15,026 nt of DNA from UBA830 sp036339975 (GTDB taxonomy: Bacteria; Pseudomonadota; Alphaproteobacteria; MPNO01; UBA830). This document shows, piece after piece, positions 1 to 6,865 of this stretch. A program made the position numbers and the translations under genes. Every line of letters starts with the position of its first letter. The first letter of the stretch is position 1. The notes below the pieces were generated by a model that ran no database searches, was not told where the DNA came from, and worked only from the letters and a program-made list of their open reading frames with translations. The stretch is from positions 1 to 15,026 of the forward strand of contig JAYYZV010000123.1 in the NCBI GenBank assembly GCA_036339975.1, given 5' to 3'.

Positions 1-650
1 ATCGACGTGCGAAAGGCCTGCGGGCAAATATAGTCGTGATCAAACTGCTTAGCGCGATCCCGTAGGTCGTCAGCATCTTCTCTTTGCTGTTTGAACCAGA
101 CGTAATATTGGCCGCCGACATGGTCGGAATGTTCCGTGCAGAGATCGACATGTTCGAACCCGTAGAACGGCATTTTTAGCTCGTAAGGATTGCCAGGTTT
201 CCACGTGTCTGGATGTTCCTGATTATAATCACCTTTATCGTCTAATTCGAAAGCTTCTGGGATCTTGTTCCGCAGTGACGTGTAATCGCCGTTTGGTTCC
301 GGGCGAGTGTGAATCGCAGGGAAACCGGTCATATTTTGGATATGACTTTTGCCGACGAGAGCTGTTGCATATCCGGATTGTCGCAGGCCTTCTGTGAAGG
401 TGCTCGCGCGCATGTCTAACGCGATGCCGTTTGACCGGACGCCATGCAGTGAGGGCATTCGACCGGTTACAAGCGTCGACCGGTTTGGCTGACACACCGG
501 TGTCGCGACGTAGAACCTATCAAATTTTGTTCCCCTCGCGGCAATGGAATCGATATTCGGTGTCTTTAAAACCGGATGGCCAGAACACCCTAAGTGATCA
601 GCTCTATGCTGGTCGGTGATAATGAATAAGAAATTTGGACGTTCAGCCAT
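1..650 (-). CDS. Sulfatase (arylsulfatase/alkaline-phosphatase superfamily), C-terminus beyond window
   Basis: Reading leftward from an ATG at 650, the frame stays open to the window edge, giving about 216 residues of the N-terminal half. It begins MAERPNFLFIITDQHRADHLG, the usual sulfatase first strand with a metal-binding Asp (D13) followed by Q, as in choline-sulfatase and phosphonate-monoesterase relatives. CQPNR at residues 53-57 fits the C-x-P-x-R signature, in which the Cys is converted to formylglycine. VGKSHIQ near residue 100 matches the conserved active-site Lys segment. No signal peptide is visible, so a cytoplasmic enzyme is likely. AGAGAAC lies about 6 nt upstream of the ATG. 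It is the last visible gene of a leftward run with the aldolase-fold and extradiol dioxygenase genes. Family members hydrolyse sulfate or phosphonate esters; the substrate here is unknown. An aryl sulfate would fit the neighbours, but that is inference. Confidence 0.88.
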   Translation of the reverse strand, partial: MAERPNFLFIITDQHRADHLGCSGHPVLKTPNIDSIAARGTKFDRFYVATPVCQPNRSTLVTGRMPSLHGVRSNGIALDMRASTFTEGLRQSGYATALVGKSHIQNMTGFPAIHTRPEPNGDYTSLRNKIPEAFELDDKGDYNQEHPDTWKPGNPYELKMPFYGFEHVDLCTEHSDHVGGQYYVWFKQQREDADDLRDRAKQFDHDYICPQAFRTS

Positions 651-717
651 CTTTGTTCTCTATTTTATTGTTCCCATTTCTCGAGATCTTCGCTCAGGAT
701 ATGCGGTTAATTCAGGT

Positions 718-1425
718 CTATTTTGCTTCGGGGTCACCGTGCGTGAGGTAGTCCCACATGCGTTCGAATATCTGGCCCGAAGAAACAGCCCGTGATTTTG
801 ATTGCTCCTCCGAAAACACCAGCGAATGTTCCTCCTGACCACTGGCCATAATGGCGAGTTCTGTCGTCGCCGCCTCTTCAAGATAGAAGGCCATGACGAT
901 AGATTCTTCTACGGTAGTGCCGGTGAGGATACATCCATTGCCTCGCATAACGATTGCGCGGGCATCGCTTAGTTTCTCGGCAAGTTCCGCCGCCATCTCA
1001 TCGTTCCGTAGTAAAAGCGGGTCGTTCCAGAGAGGCGGTGCCGGTGAAAAATAACTGGCGAACCCTATGCGTGGCCTGGGCGTCCGTTGAAAAGTAGACA
1101 GTGTCATCACGTCGCGGAGGAAGGTGCGTGCGATGCCGTTTACATCATTTCGGCGTTTATAGATTTGTTGGTGGCAGCGAACTTCTCCTAGCACTCCGTC
1201 GGGTAGTGAACCCTCAATTGGCACAACGGTCCCCGCATCCTTAGGAGTGATCAATCCCATGGGTTTCGGTGCGCAAACGAGGAAGTGGTTTTTATCATGG
1301 CGTGGGCTGACGTGACCGTAAGCGTGACCTTGATTGTTGCGTCCCAGAGCGCGGGCTGCCATTCGGACCGGGATGTGGGTTTTTTCAAGCGGCTCTCCTA
1401 GTTCTCCGAATTCGGTGTTGGGCAT
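718..1425 (-). CDS. Class II aldolase/adducin-fold protein lacking canonical zinc ligands
   Basis: The 235-residue protein has the class II aldolase/adducin layout: AYGHVSPR at 35-42, the PKPMGLITP phosphate/substrate-loop region at about 53-61, E81 and H85 in GEVRCHQQIY, and RNDVNGI at 92-98. In metal-dependent members an H-T-H motif follows, but here the equivalent stretch is A-R-T-F (R100, F102). The later zinc His is replaced by Asn in VMRGNGCILTG (N163). Three of the expected metal ligands are therefore missing, which argues against standard zinc aldolase chemistry. Aldolase-fold decarboxylases of the HCOMODA/CmtD kind act right after extradiol cleavage of carboxylated catechols, and an extradiol dioxygenase gene ends only 5 nt upstream. 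A decarboxylase or tautomerase-like role on the ring-cleavage product is my inference. The start has no strong Shine-Dalgarno, so translation may be coupled to the upstream gene. Confidence 0.82.
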   Translation of the reverse strand: MPNTEFGELGEPLEKTHIPVRMAARALGRNNQGHAYGHVSPRHDKNHFLVCAPKPMGLITPKDAGTVVPIEGSLPDGVLGEVRCHQQIYKRRNDVNGIARTFLRDVMTLSTFQRTPRPRIGFASYFSPAPPLWNDPLLLRNDEMAAELAEKLSDARAIVMRGNGCILTGTTVEESIVMAFYLEEAATTELAIMASGQEEHSLVFSEEQSKSRAVSSGQIFERMWDYLTHGDPEAK

Positions 1426-1430
1426 GGAGA

Positions 1431-2288
1431 TCAGTTCCGAAACTCAGGGATGTCGGGCTTAGACCCCCATACGCAGAAAGATTCGGGTGTAAAAGGAAAC
1501 TGACGAGGACGCCACTCATCGTCCGGTTCGATGATCTTTACGCCGCAAGAGTATTCATAAACCATACCGTCCGGACCTTCGAAATAGAGGAACCGTGCAC
1601 CTGATGTAGCATGGCGCCCGGGGCCGAAAACTACCCGTATCTGACGTTCTTTAAAAAAATAGGACGACCGCATCAGATCATCGGTTTCCCTTACCTGAAA
1701 GTTGATGTGCTGAACACCTGCTTCATCGGTCGGGAACAGCGCGATGCGATGATGCACCTTGTCAAATGACATCAGTGCCGCGTCGCCGATCCAGTCATTT
1801 GACCGAAAATTGAATAGACTGCACCAGAAATTTTCATCCCGGCGTGCATCGGTAGTTTTTAGGCCAATATGGTTGAACCAATGAACCCCTGCGTCGCGAC
1901 TAGGAAAATAGCGGCGGCCCGACGCAAATGGTCGGACAACGAGATCGAACTTATTGCCAGTCGGGTCGGAGAATGTGAAATACTTCATGCATCTCCGAAT
2001 GGTGGCACCTTGATCATCGCCCCAAGTTACTTTGATGCCATTTGCCTCCAAATGGCTTGCTGCTTGTGCGAGTGCGTCGAAATCAACCACTTCGATACCC
2101 ACCGTGTTGTCCTTGGGGTCGCCGTCAAAGTAGCAGATGTTATGGTCGCGATCGTCGCCCCGCAGATAAATCCGGCCATTTTCGCGAGACACTTCCTCGA
2201 GACCATAAATCTCTTGTGCCCATTTGGATGCGTCATTTGCGTTTGTCGCACCAAGATGCACGTATCTGAGGTCGATCAATTCAATCAT
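1431..2288 (-). CDS. Type I extradiol (VOC/glyoxalase-fold) ring-cleavage dioxygenase
   Basis: The protein is 285 residues from the ATG at 2288. Two VOC modules are seen: the N-terminal one starts MIELIDLRYVHLGATN and the C-terminal one starts near W137. The Fe(II) triad of type I extradiol dioxygenases is in place: H140 (FNHIGLK), H194 (GVQHINF) and E245 (VYEYS). Likely acid/base and substrate residues are H180 (VHHRIAL), H226 (GPGRHATSG) and Y235. The length matches BphC-type enzymes (about 290). The frame is open back to 2477, but the longer start adds 63 residues with no family counterpart. TTAGGAGCGGTAAG sits just before the ATG at 2288, so I place the start there. It is the first gene of a leftward operon with the aldolase-fold and sulfatase genes. 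Reaction: meta-cleavage of a catechol; the actual substrate is unknown. Confidence 0.88.
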   Translation of the reverse strand: MIELIDLRYVHLGATNANDASKWAQEIYGLEEVSRENGRIYLRGDDRDHNICYFDGDPKDNTVGIEVVDFDALAQAASHLEANGIKVTWGDDQGATIRRCMKYFTFSDPTGNKFDLVVRPFASGRRYFPSRDAGVHWFNHIGLKTTDARRDENFWCSLFNFRSNDWIGDAALMSFDKVHHRIALFPTDEAGVQHINFQVRETDDLMRSSYFFKERQIRVVFGPGRHATSGARFLYFEGPDGMVYEYSCGVKIIEPDDEWRPRQFPFTPESFCVWGSKPDIPEFRN

Positions 2289-2433
2289 CTTACCGCTCCT
2301 AACAAGGCGCATTTTATGTCTCGATGATTCCGCGTCTGTGAAGGACTGTAAATGCCGATCAGGCCAAAAATCCGCCACCGATTTGACTTGTTGACCTTTG
2401 TCCGGAATCACCTCGAAATCATGCTTAACCAAA

Positions 2434-2447
2434 ACAAACTTGTTTGT
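2434..2447. promoter_or_regulatory. 14-bp palindrome, possible operator in divergent region
   Basis: ACAAAC-TT-GTTTGT is a perfect 6-bp inverted repeat with a 2-nt spacer. It lies between the extradiol dioxygenase start (2288) and the divergent sugar-transferase start (2496), a usual place for a regulator site. No regulator gene adjoins it, and A/T-rich palindromes do occur by chance, so this is only a candidate. Confidence 0.3.
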
Positions 2448-2481
2448 CAGTCGTTTTACGCGATTCGGTGCGGACATCTAC

Positions 2482-2487
2482 TATGAT
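2482..2487 (+). promoter_or_regulatory. Possible -10 element (TATGAT) for the sugar-1-phosphate transferase gene
   Basis: TATGAT matches the TATAAT hexamer at five of six positions and lies 8 nt before the ATG at 2496. Transcription from it would begin almost at the start codon, giving a leaderless message. This would explain why no Shine-Dalgarno is visible. No convincing -35 hexamer is seen at the right spacing. Confidence 0.25.
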
Positions 2488-2495
2488 GCATTAAC

Positions 2496-3560
2496 ATGAC
2501 AAATCAGGTTTTAGCTTCCCACATTTTGGTCGCGGTCGCGCTGTTCGCGCTGTCGGTGATGGTTACGTTTCTGGTCGTTAGGCTTAAAATACTAGACGAA
2601 CCGAACCACCGTTCCAGTCACGATCAACCTATACCTTCAACCGGTGGGCTAGCAATTTTTTCCGTGTTCGTTTGCGGCTTCATCATTGTCTGGTTGATTT
2701 ATAATGACGCCCGGCTTTCCACCTATAACCTCATTGGATTCGCTATCGCGGCGTCGTTTGTCGCGCTGGTTGGCTTTCTTGATGATTTGAAGAGGCTCAA
2801 AACCTTTAAAATAAAGCTGGTGGCCCAGATTGTGGCGGCAACGTTACTGGTTGCCTTCGGGGTAGTAATCAGTCGGATTTCTCTTCCTGTCATGGGTGCC
2901 TTTGACCTCGGCTGGCTTGGTTATCCACTCACCGTGATCTGGATTGTCGCATTGACTAATATTTTCAATTTCATGGATGGTGTGGACGGATTAGCTGGGG
3001 GTGTTGCGGTGGTTGTTGCGGTGTTTCTTTGTATTGTGACATATATTGAAGGATCATTTTTCGTCTATATCCTCTGTTACGTCTTGGCTGCCAGTGCGGC
3101 TGGCTTCCTTATTTTTAATTTTCCAAGAGCCCGAATTTTTATGGGCGATGTGGGTAGCCAATTCTTGGGGTTTTCATTTGCGGCGTTGGCTGTGATTGCC
3201 GCCGAGATAGACGCGTCACGGACTTCGTTTCTTGTGGTACCACTTCTTTTCTTCAATTTTATTTTTGATACGGTCTTTACCCTGTGCCGACGTGCACTCC
3301 GCGGGGAAAAGGTTACTCAGGCACATAGAACCCATCTCTACCAGCTGCTCAACAGAATTGGATGGAGCCATGTCCGTGTGAGCGTTTTACATTTCCTTAT
3401 GACCGCGGCGCAGGGGGTAGGCGCGCTTATGATGGTGGGATACGGCCTCGAACAGGAGATGTTTTTATTCCTGCCGTTCCTAGCGGTACAGATTTTATAT
3501 GCTGTACTCGTAATGGGTGCGGCACGCCGGCACGGGATCTTCCCACCTAACGTTGGGTAA
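2496..3560 (+). CDS. WecA/MraY-type polyprenyl-phosphate sugar-1-phosphate transferase (GT4)
   Basis: This 354-residue polytopic membrane protein has about ten hydrophobic segments and the full set of family motifs. These are LDEPNHRSSH at 33-42, PSTGGLAI at 47-54, the Asp pair in GFLDDLKR (D96, D97), NIFNFMDGVDGLAGG at 155-169, IFMGDVGSQFLGF (D218), and the cytoplasmic AHRTHLYQ loop (H277, H280). Family members move a sugar-1-phosphate (usually GlcNAc or a modified HexNAc) from a UDP-sugar to undecaprenyl phosphate, the first step of O-antigen, enterobacterial common antigen or capsule synthesis. The AHRTHLYQ loop points to the WecA/WbpL side rather than MraY. No other glycan gene is visible nearby, so it is an isolated gene among catabolic ones. 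The ATG at 2496 is the first available start, because an in-frame TAA lies just upstream. Confidence 0.9.
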   Translation: MTNQVLASHILVAVALFALSVMVTFLVVRLKILDEPNHRSSHDQPIPSTGGLAIFSVFVCGFIIVWLIYNDARLSTYNLIGFAIAASFVALVGFLDDLKRLKTFKIKLVAQIVAATLLVAFGVVISRISLPVMGAFDLGWLGYPLTVIWIVALTNIFNFMDGVDGLAGGVAVVVAVFLCIVTYIEGSFFVYILCYVLAASAAGFLIFNFPRARIFMGDVGSQFLGFSFAALAVIAAEIDASRTSFLVVPLLFFNFIFDTVFTLCRRALRGEKVTQAHRTHLYQLLNRIGWSHVRVSVLHFLMTAAQGVGALMMVGYGLEQEMFLFLPFLAVQILYAVLVMGAARRHGIFPPNVG

Positions 3561-3637
3561 CGACCAGAAGCTGTCTAAATCGGCCCGGCAAAAGAGACTG
3601 AGTGGAGCCTACGACTGACTTGCAACTGCCCAAAAAA

Positions 3638-3670
3638 GATCACCACCAACATTAAAATAATGATGTGATC
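3638..3670. repeat. Imperfect inverted repeat between convergent genes
   Basis: GATCAC (3638-3643) pairs with GTGATC (3665-3670), and inside them CATTA (3650-3654) pairs with TAATG (3658-3662). The hairpin lies between the stop codons of the transferase and cupin genes. It might end transcription from one or both sides, but the stem is interrupted and there is no clear T-run, so the terminator function is uncertain. Confidence 0.3.
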
Positions 3671-3690
3671 TAGCCTTCCGGCCAGAAAAC

Positions 3691-4848
3691 CTATTCGAGG
3701 GTAACGATTTCACCGTCGGCAGTTTTTCCCTGCCGCCGGTAGAACCCTAGCGTCTTAAGGGTTGGTTCGTCGCTTGCAACAAACAGGCTCGCATCCTCTT
3801 TGTCACATGCATTGAAGTGCTGGTACCACTCGCCACCCGGCAGAGCAATCGCGTCGAAAGGTTCCCAGTCAAACCTTCGACCTCCCACGACGCTATATCC
3901 TTTGCCGTGGAATGGAAACATGACCTGACTGGCATTCTGTTGTTGGGGCAGCGTGAACTCACCCGGTCTCAGAAGCTGTCCGAAAAATGTCATCGTGGGG
4001 TAGGCCGTTCTGCCGTTCACCGGATCGGTGTATTCCACTTGGATTGCGTCCCAGGGGCTGCCATCGTGATCCCGGAAACTTTCCATTAGATTACGCGTTT
4101 GGTCCCAGCGATAAACATACATAGGGGAATGCCGACCCGTGCCCCGGTCGTGCTTCATAAACCGCGGTCGAAGGCCGCCAAAACCGTATGTTTTATGAGA
4201 ATAATCGTCGGTATATCGCGTAGATTGCTCGCGCCTCGACACCATCTCCCCATTTGTTTCTTCTTTATAGTCGTGTTCGAACGCTGCGGCATTGAGAACT
4301 TCCGTCAGCGGGAGATCGAGAATGCTGACGTTTACGGCAAAATCGTCTCCGTGGTTGCCGTGGTTGTGCCATGCGTCGGCCGGTGTGAGGACCACGTCGC
4401 CCGGACCGAAGGTTATTGGCTCCCCTTCAACGCCGGTGAAATTTTGCTCGCCGGTCAGACCGATCCGGACCGCGTTTATTGAGTGCCTGTGGGGCGGCAT
4501 AATTTCGTGCGGGTCGTTTAGACGATAGGCCGTATAGAGCGTCGATACTGTTGCCCGAACCGGAGCTAAGCCCGGATTTACTAGTACGATGGAACGCCGC
4601 TCTGAATCGTCCATCGTTATGAGTTCCGCCGCTTCATACAACAAAGGTTCGATGTCCGAATATTTCCAGATGTTGGGAAGAGCTTTGCGGGCTTTGAGTA
4701 CCTGCCCGTCTTCGTCGTGATCTTCGCGTTCATTGTCCACGGCCCAGTAGGCGGCGAGATCAAGTTCGTCCAGTTTTTCGTATACCTCGTCTAGCCGGGC
4801 TTCCCGGTTTGTGCCACTTTTTGCCGAACCGTTCGTCGAAGTAGCCAT
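3691..4848 (-). CDS. Bicupin resembling gentisate 1,2-dioxygenase
   Basis: The 385-residue protein has two cupin halves, at about 100-175 and 285-365, the arrangement of gentisate 1,2-dioxygenase, salicylate 1,2-dioxygenase and 1-hydroxy-2-naphthoate dioxygenase. The N-terminal cupin has the likely Fe(II) ligands H120 and H122 (PPHRHSINAVR) and H161 (DAWHNHGNHGD). The C-terminal half (FHGKGYSVVGG, ALPGGEWYQHFN, SLFVASDEPTLKTLGFYR) keeps the fold with few metal ligands, as usual. These enzymes open aromatic rings beside a carboxylate-bearing carbon; gentisate gives maleylpyruvate. No maleylpyruvate isomerase or hydrolase gene is nearby, so gentisate itself is not assured. GGAGGGGTCACC before the ATG is a strong ribosome-binding site. 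The gene closes the six-gene leftward operon, 56 nt after the beta-propeller gene. The acidic N-terminal 50 residues are not part of the cupin domain. Confidence 0.8.
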   Translation of the reverse strand: MATSTNGSAKSGTNREARLDEVYEKLDELDLAAYWAVDNEREDHDEDGQVLKARKALPNIWKYSDIEPLLYEAAELITMDDSERRSIVLVNPGLAPVRATVSTLYTAYRLNDPHEIMPPHRHSINAVRIGLTGEQNFTGVEGEPITFGPGDVVLTPADAWHNHGNHGDDFAVNVSILDLPLTEVLNAAAFEHDYKEETNGEMVSRREQSTRYTDDYSHKTYGFGGLRPRFMKHDRGTGRHSPMYVYRWDQTRNLMESFRDHDGSPWDAIQVEYTDPVNGRTAYPTMTFFGQLLRPGEFTLPQQQNASQVMFPFHGKGYSVVGGRRFDWEPFDAIALPGGEWYQHFNACDKEDASLFVASDEPTLKTLGFYRRQGKTADGEIVTLE

Positions 4849-4904
4849 GGTGACCCCTCCTTCTGACCTGGATGTGAGTTAAAATTATAGTAAAATCGAG
4901 CTGG

Positions 4905-6026
4905 TTATGTTTGCTCAACGATGTGCAATCCCCGCAATCGATCGATAACGTAAATCAGGCCCCGATCATCTACGGTAATGTCATTTGCGCAAGTTCGATC
5001 GCAGCCGGGTTGCGGGTCGGGCTCGAAGTGCCCAACTTCTTTGGGTGCGTGCGGGTTTGAAATATCCAGCATCCTAATGCCTTTTGAAAACCAGGCGAAA
5101 GGGATCACCGGCCCTGTCACAATCTCACTTGGCTGATGGCATCCGGTAAATATGTCCTGAGGTTCTCCGACCAGGCCCAGACCCCCTACCTGCCATGACG
5201 AGATCGGGATCGGATTTGTTTCGTCCGTGATGTCGAATATCCATGTAAATGCGGGTGCGTGTGGGCGCAGTTTGGCGACATCCTCGTCGGCGACGATCAT
5301 ATGTCGGTGTCCACCTATCTCGAAAGGAATGGGCAACGCCGTATGGGTCGGATGGGGAAATGTTGGACCGGTATTGAAGCCCGAAACCAGTCTCGGGTTT
5401 GAAAGATCTTCGATGTCTAAGATGAAGGCGCCGTGGTGCCAGTAACTCATATACAAGCGGTTCCCCATGCGAAGTGGGTGATGGCAACGTGGTTCCGGCC
5501 CGTCGCCCCACGGATATTCTTCACCACCCGCTGCCCATTGCCCGGGGATCCACCATTTACAAACTTCTGTGGGGTTTTCTGGGTCCTGTAAATCCAGGAC
5601 GACCATGATGGGACCGCGGTAACCTTCAACCGTAGACGAAAAATAAATGTACCGGCCGTCAAAGTCGAACCGGTGTACCCCGCGACCAATTGTGTCCCAA
5701 GTCGAAATAAGTTTTGGATTGGACTTGTTCGAAATATCGTAAATACCGATGCCAGTAGAAAATTCATCGGGTTTCCCTGGGCCAATCAGCTCATGGTTGC
5801 GAACCATGATGTCGCCCTGCGCATGTACTTTGTGGGAGTGTGTGCCGTCGGGCATGCCTGTGTGAGATAACAGTTTCGGCTTCGTCGGATCCCCGACGTC
5901 TACGATACTCGTGCCAAAGGGATTGGCCATGTGACCTATATAAGCGGTGGTTCCGTCGACGCGGATTTGGCCGCCGCCAGCACAATCAAAATACCCTACT
6001 TCCCTTAATCCCTCAGCGCTGGCCAT
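4905..6026 (-). CDS. LVIVD-repeat beta-propeller protein with conserved histidines
   Basis: The 373-residue protein is made of LVIVD-type repeats. A D-[IVL]-x-x-x-x-x-P strand-and-turn recurs at about 41-53 (IVDVGDPTKPKLL), 95-108, 143-155, 202-215, 263-276 and 319-332, and a C-terminal half-repeat (IDRLRGLHIVE) probably closes the ring. A His-bearing segment precedes most blades: H65/H68, H118, H182/H183, H225/H228 and H297. Positions near the central channel could bind a metal, as in the distant propeller enzymes of the selenium-binding-protein/methanethiol-oxidase type; that comparison is inference. No signal peptide or membrane segment is seen, so it is probably cytoplasmic. AGGGAAAC lies just upstream of the ATG, which starts 9 nt after the TIM-barrel gene stop. 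The molecular role is unknown: it may be an enzyme in the pathway or a scaffold. Confidence 0.75.
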   Translation of the reverse strand: MASAEGLREVGYFDCAGGGQIRVDGTTAYIGHMANPFGTSIVDVGDPTKPKLLSHTGMPDGTHSHKVHAQGDIMVRNHELIGPGKPDEFSTGIGIYDISNKSNPKLISTWDTIGRGVHRFDFDGRYIYFSSTVEGYRGPIMVVLDLQDPENPTEVCKWWIPGQWAAGGEEYPWGDGPEPRCHHPLRMGNRLYMSYWHHGAFILDIEDLSNPRLVSGFNTGPTFPHPTHTALPIPFEIGGHRHMIVADEDVAKLRPHAPAFTWIFDITDETNPIPISSWQVGGLGLVGEPQDIFTGCHQPSEIVTGPVIPFAWFSKGIRMLDISNPHAPKEVGHFEPDPQPGCDRTCANDITVDDRGLIYVIDRLRGLHIVEQT

Positions 6027-6035
6027 ATTGTTTCC

Positions 6036-6863
6036 CTATACATATTGCGAGTAGCGTTGGATACAGGTGTTCACGACTTCTACCGGGTCACGCTGCCACC
6101 AATTCCGTTCCGAGAATATCTCAACTTCGTTGAAGCCACTATACCCCGCGGCCTCAACCCAGCCGCGGATGCGTGGAATATCGATAACGCCGTCTCCCAT
6201 CATTCCTCTGTCCCAGACTAAGTCTGACGTCGGTACTAGCCAATCACAAACGTGGAAGCCCAAAACCCTATTTCCGGCACGCGCTATCTGCTGCTCCAAC
6301 TTTGGATCCCACCATACGTGATATACGTCGACCGCCACGCCCACTCCTTCACCCAGGTCGTCGCAAAGATCCAATGCTTGTTCCAGTGTATTGACGCAGG
6401 CTCGATCGGCTGCAGTCATCGGATGAAGTGGTTCGATGGCTACCGGTACCCCTGCCTGCCGGGCATATGGCAACATCCGGTCGAGGCCGTCTGCAACCTG
6501 TTTTCGGGCGTCGATCATATCTTTCGATCCGTTGGGCAGGCCGCCGCAAACCATCACTAGGCAATGCGCGCCGATGGCTGCAGCTTCGTCCACGGCGCGG
6601 CGATTATCGTCGTAGGCGTGTTGCCTCCCATTCTTATTATTTGCCGGAAACATGCCGCCGCGACATAGACCGGTGACGGTCATGCCGTGGTCAAGCAGCA
6701 GCTTCGCCGCCTCGTCTACTCCACATTCGGCCAGCTTCTCCCGCCAGACAGATATTCCGTGAATGTCTTTTTCCGAATACCCCTCGATAGCTTCGCGGAG
6801 TGTCCACTGCTTCATGGTTGTGGCCTGATTAATTGCCAGTTTGGTGCGGTCCGGTGCACCCAT
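6036..6863 (-). CDS. Sugar phosphate isomerase/epimerase-type TIM barrel (xylose-isomerase-like)
   Basis: From the ATG at 6863 the protein has 275 residues, typical of the xylose-isomerase-like TIM-barrel family (IolE, hydroxypyruvate isomerase, 3-dehydroshikimate dehydratase, ketoglycoside-acting enzymes). Likely divalent metal ligands are E144 (VAIEPLHP), D179 and H182 (VAVDVYHVWWD), H204 (GFHVCDW) and E246 or E248 (FNEVEIFSE). GLCRGGMF near 65-72 and MGDGVIDIP near 222-230 are also usual for the family. A TTG at 6869 overlapping the stop of the DUF993 gene is an alternative start, but GGAAA is better spaced for the ATG two codons later. The reaction could be an isomerisation, epimerisation, dehydration or beta-elimination of an oxidised sugar. 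Its position after an oxidoreductase gene favours a keto-sugar substrate (inference). Confidence 0.82.
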   Translation of the reverse strand: MGAPDRTKLAINQATTMKQWTLREAIEGYSEKDIHGISVWREKLAECGVDEAAKLLLDHGMTVTGLCRGGMFPANNKNGRQHAYDDNRRAVDEAAAIGAHCLVMVCGGLPNGSKDMIDARKQVADGLDRMLPYARQAGVPVAIEPLHPMTAADRACVNTLEQALDLCDDLGEGVGVAVDVYHVWWDPKLEQQIARAGNRVLGFHVCDWLVPTSDLVWDRGMMGDGVIDIPRIRGWVEAAGYSGFNEVEIFSERNWWQRDPVEVVNTCIQRYSQYV

Positions 6864-6865
6864 GA

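Noticed and set aside
235..495. 86-codon minus-strand frame
   Set aside because: It is an alternative frame of the sulfatase gene, which has the CxPxR motif and runs through it.
677..684. TCTCGAGA palindrome between the aldolase-fold and sulfatase genes
   Set aside because: It is only 8 bp and lies within an operon; such palindromes are common by chance.
1869..2327. 152-codon plus-strand frame
   Set aside because: It lies opposite the dioxygenase gene, which has a complete Fe(II) triad. The amino-acid composition looks like an antisense shadow.
2289..2477. N-terminal extension of the dioxygenase frame starting at 2477
   Set aside because: It has no family counterpart, and a strong TTAGGAG site with proper spacing supports the ATG at 2288.
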